Assembly (NCBI GenBank): GCA_964250805.1
Contig: CAXUHG010000016.1
Span: forward strand, 1 to 64,000
Origin: JBBQVS01 sp964250805
GTDB lineage: Bacteria > Chloroflexota > Ktedonobacteria > Ktedonobacterales > Ktedonobacteraceae
Direction: 5' to 3'
DNA length: 64,000 bases
Each line of letters starts with the position of its first letter. Within the stretch, counting starts at the first letter, position 1. This document shows positions 63,201 through 64,000 of this stretch, piece by piece. The notes under the pieces are model-generated. The model was not told the DNA's origin. It was given only the letters and a program-made list of their open reading frames with translations, and did no database searches. Made by a program: the position numbers and the translations under genes.

Positions 63201-63568
63201 GACCAGCCTCGAACAGCGTCTACGCCTTCGCCGAGGGCTACACGGCTGGCTCGTTCCAGGAATACATCACGCTGCAAAATCCCACAGCAACCGATGAGAC
63301 CGTTGCGATCACCATGTTCGTAGACACCTACGTGCTGCAAGAGCAGGTAATCGTTAAGGCAAGGAGCCGCCAGACGGTCAGTGTCAACAAGTACGTTGTG
63401 CCAATCGCACAAACGTACAACAACATGCAAGCTAACTCGTATGCGGTTTCGCTCACGGTGCAGGCTCTGGGCACAAACGCGAAAATCGTGGCGGAACGCC
63501 CGATGTACTTCAACTTCCACGGCGAGCCAGGGGGAACTGATGTACTTGGGTATACGCAGGTACCGTAG
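60212..63568 (+). CDS. Secreted S53 (kumamolisin-like) serine-carboxyl peptidase with four C-terminal repeats
   Basis: An 1118-residue exported protease. Residues 10-48 are a signal sequence. Residues 55-210 form the pro-kumamolisin activation domain. Residues 240-630 are the catalytic domain: Glu312 and Asp316 in EVELDAQ, the oxyanion Asp in SASGDSGSAG, and the nucleophile Ser542 in GGTSAAAP. The C-terminal 480 residues hold four modules of about 120 residues starting near 647, 763, 884 and 1003, each opening like FAEGYTGNNFQEYLTL and closing with ERPMYF. These resemble the adhesion-type repeats common in this lineage. GGGAGG precedes the ATG, and a dispersed repeat supplies the TAG stop. 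Confidence 0.92.
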   Translation: MPFWKLSGMGHENKRKRLLVLAASLCAMLCIVGVGAFQFVRFTPTHAAPSQVAVTFPTGHPAILKQSRVIGDANAQQRLSLSIGLRVPNQDALTKYVQDISRPGSVNYHRYLTAAQYEAVFSPSKATYSALQQYLQAAGFTVTHTYSHRLLMTFTGTVAQVDHAFGVTLKNYTAPNGQTYYGNDTDPQLPAWLASQTESFTGLNNAVRFQHPPLQSRAVEKYTHASVSPSCLGPDSSGSYLLPSQMATAYNLNSMYSAGYNGEGQSIALFELATYNASDLSAYASCYGHSKTPVQTVVTGSSTPASDGGILEVELDAQVVLSAAPQLGRLVVYEAGNNESDYLAEWAQIVQDAVPVVSTSWGVCENDLALSDAQAENQFFTMAAAEGQTIVSASGDSGSAGCAFDSTTGGAQPYTGLSAGDPGAQPFVTGVGGTTLTVNSSTSTYTSETTWNNAPSGTYSGGASGGGISKYWTAPSWQAAPGVQNSHTTAAPCSAPSGSFCRETPDVSLNADPTTNSYLIYCTATQAGCDSTHPWGSIGGTSAAAPMWAALIALANEMSVKQGGFNLGFVNPLLYQVGSNSTNYAASFHDITTGNDDYNNYNSGLYPATTGYDMATGLGSYNALALATNLVALAKNASPTRVSPANTTWYFAEGSVGNGFQEFITLQNPSVTQDATVNITYLFENKPSVTVSHSVPRSTRGTVSVNSDLGNVQVTDPQQAVAAIVQVASGGPAIVAERPMYFSHNGVKSGTDVMGATNPQNTYYFPSVDSRNNGRNYQTYLTMLNPSASQTANVTVTYYTGSCGQGSQALCSTQTVQIAPLHRGTATPLALNPPLTQQTSVTVQSDQPVVVERPSYMSDTIATAGGAITGASSEVGATNPGKDWLFAEGYTGNNFQEYLTLANFGTTATSATVTLEYDNGHQQAITVPVPALNHVYFDVNQANAHPTGTCDVTPCQTSPASSVEVTSVDNIVVDRLMYFHYSSAKISGVTETVGEPGPASNSVYAFAEGYTAGSFQEYITLQNPTATDETVAITMFVDTYVLQEQVIVKARSRQTVSVNKYVVPIAQTYNNMQANSYAVSLTVQALGTNAKIVAERPMYFNFHGEPGGTDVLGYTQVP

Positions 63569-63588
63569 GGACTAGATTTATCGAGTCC
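63565..63588. repeat. Half copy of the GTAGGGACC palindrome
   Basis: GTAGGGACTAGATTTATCGA-GTCC at the end of the S53 gene; its TAG is the stop codon. The matching right half is not visible, possibly because of the gap that follows. Confidence 0.6.
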
Positions 63589-63590
63589 GT

Positions 63591-63743
63591 GTAGAGTTGA
63601 TGTTAAAAAAAAAAGTTTGTAAGTGAGGTGTGAAGAACGTTTTTTTTTTGAAAAAAAAAGATAACGNNNNNNNNNNTTGTTTTTAACAAAAAAAACTCGC
63701 CCCCATCGCCGTTAAAAATTTTTTTTTTGTTCATCAACTCTAC
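63591..63743. terminator. Hairpin containing an assembly gap (10 N at 63667-63676)
   Basis: GTAGAGTTGATG (63591-63602) pairs with CATCAACTCTAC (63732-63743), which overlaps the gyrA stop. The inside is poly-A/T of doubtful quality around the N run. It lies between two convergent genes. Confidence 0.5.
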
Positions 63744-64000
63744 TCCTCCGTTTCCCCATCCTCCACCAACTCCTCAGTTTCGCCCTCTTCATCATCGACC
63801 TCAACATCAACCGCAACATCTTCATCCTGTTGGACTGGCTCGATTGGCTCAACAGTTTCTTCCGCCTCTCCACCGTTTTCTTCGAGTGCATCGGCTAGCT
63901 TCTTGCCGTTAGTAGTAGCAACGGCGACGACAGTATCGCCTTTGGAAAGGTTCATCATGATGCGTCCCTGTGTGGCGCGACCACCGCGAATGATCTTCGT
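63740..64000 (-). CDS. gyrA: DNA gyrase subunit A, C-terminal end (partial)
   Basis: The last 86 codons of a gene that continues past the window. TKIIRGGRATQGRIMMNLSK is followed by GDTVVAVATTNGKKLADALE; the RGGRxTQG segment matches the end of the last beta-pinwheel blade of GyrA. The tail after it is very acidic (Glu/Asp-rich, about 45 residues), as in many GyrA proteins where it tunes supercoiling. The reading frame is open to the window edge on the reverse strand. Confidence 0.88.
   Translation of the reverse strand, partial: TKIIRGGRATQGRIMMNLSKGDTVVAVATTNGKKLADALEENGGEAEETVEPIEPVQQDEDVAVDVEVDDEEGETEELVEDGETEE

Noticed and set aside
1..64000. tRNA, rRNA or riboswitch genes
   Set aside because: None of the conserved sequence landmarks were seen by eye in intergenic regions; a covariance-model search would be needed to exclude small RNAs.

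Overview
The window looks like part of a large, repeat-rich chromosome of a soil Chloroflexota bacterium, most likely class Ktedonobacteria. This is inferred from the gene style and not from a marker gene. The signs are XRE-NB-ARC (STAND) regulators, WD40 lipoproteins, S53 peptidases with repeated C-terminal modules, GH74 and GH99-like secreted enzymes, many one-component regulators paired with MFS pumps, and dispersed palindromes starting GTAGGGACC. Base composition is mid-range. The assembly is a draft: one 100-N gap and three 10-N gaps are present.

Layout. 0-8.5 kb: a DhaM-HPr-EI phosphotransfer fusion, an internally deleted beta-lactamase-like lipoprotein, a small membrane protein coupled to an RNA/DNA methylase, a MarR-MFS-isochorismatase operon, a LysM-transglycosylase, and a small protein cut by the 100-N gap. 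8.5-21.5 kb: NAD(P)HX repair enzyme, APH-like kinase, a transposase-free IS-like element carrying an alpha/beta hydrolase, a large unknown protein, a D12 DNA methyltransferase next to a TcmP-like protein, a WD40 lipoprotein, an mhqO-mhqD-type pair and a NUDIX hydrolase. 21.5-37.5 kb: GH74 enzyme, TetR-MFS pair, a MarR/monooxygenase/epimerase cluster, a quinone oxidoreductase divergent from HxlR, an MFS pump, a ricin-type lectin, a broken ABC exporter and a cyclase-family hydrolase. 37.5-44.7 kb: truncated TfoX-like gene, priA, mutL (with two palindromic repeats inside the reading frame), an orphan DNA methyltransferase and an ectoine-synthase-like protein. 44.7-50.8 kb: two translationally coupled XRE-STAND proteins, divergent from a 39-residue acidic repeat peptide, then an M20 peptidase. 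50.8-64 kb: a lipase-like protein, a decayed Uma2 gene, another DNA methyltransferase, thiolase, a membrane protein, an ECF sigma/anti-sigma pair, GH99-like and S53 secreted enzymes, and the 3' end of gyrA.

Three themes stand out. First, 70-140 bp palindromic repeats move through intergenic space, supply stop codons to neighbouring genes, sit in frame inside mutL, and in one case were themselves split by an IS-like element that left a 6-bp duplication. Second, at least five genes have lost internal or terminal segments (beta-lactamase, LLM oxidoreductase, ABC transporter, TfoX, Uma2). Third, the best candidate for an undescribed system is the small acidic GPYDDDG-repeat peptide divergent from the paired STAND regulators. 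No rRNA, tRNA or CRISPR array was seen.
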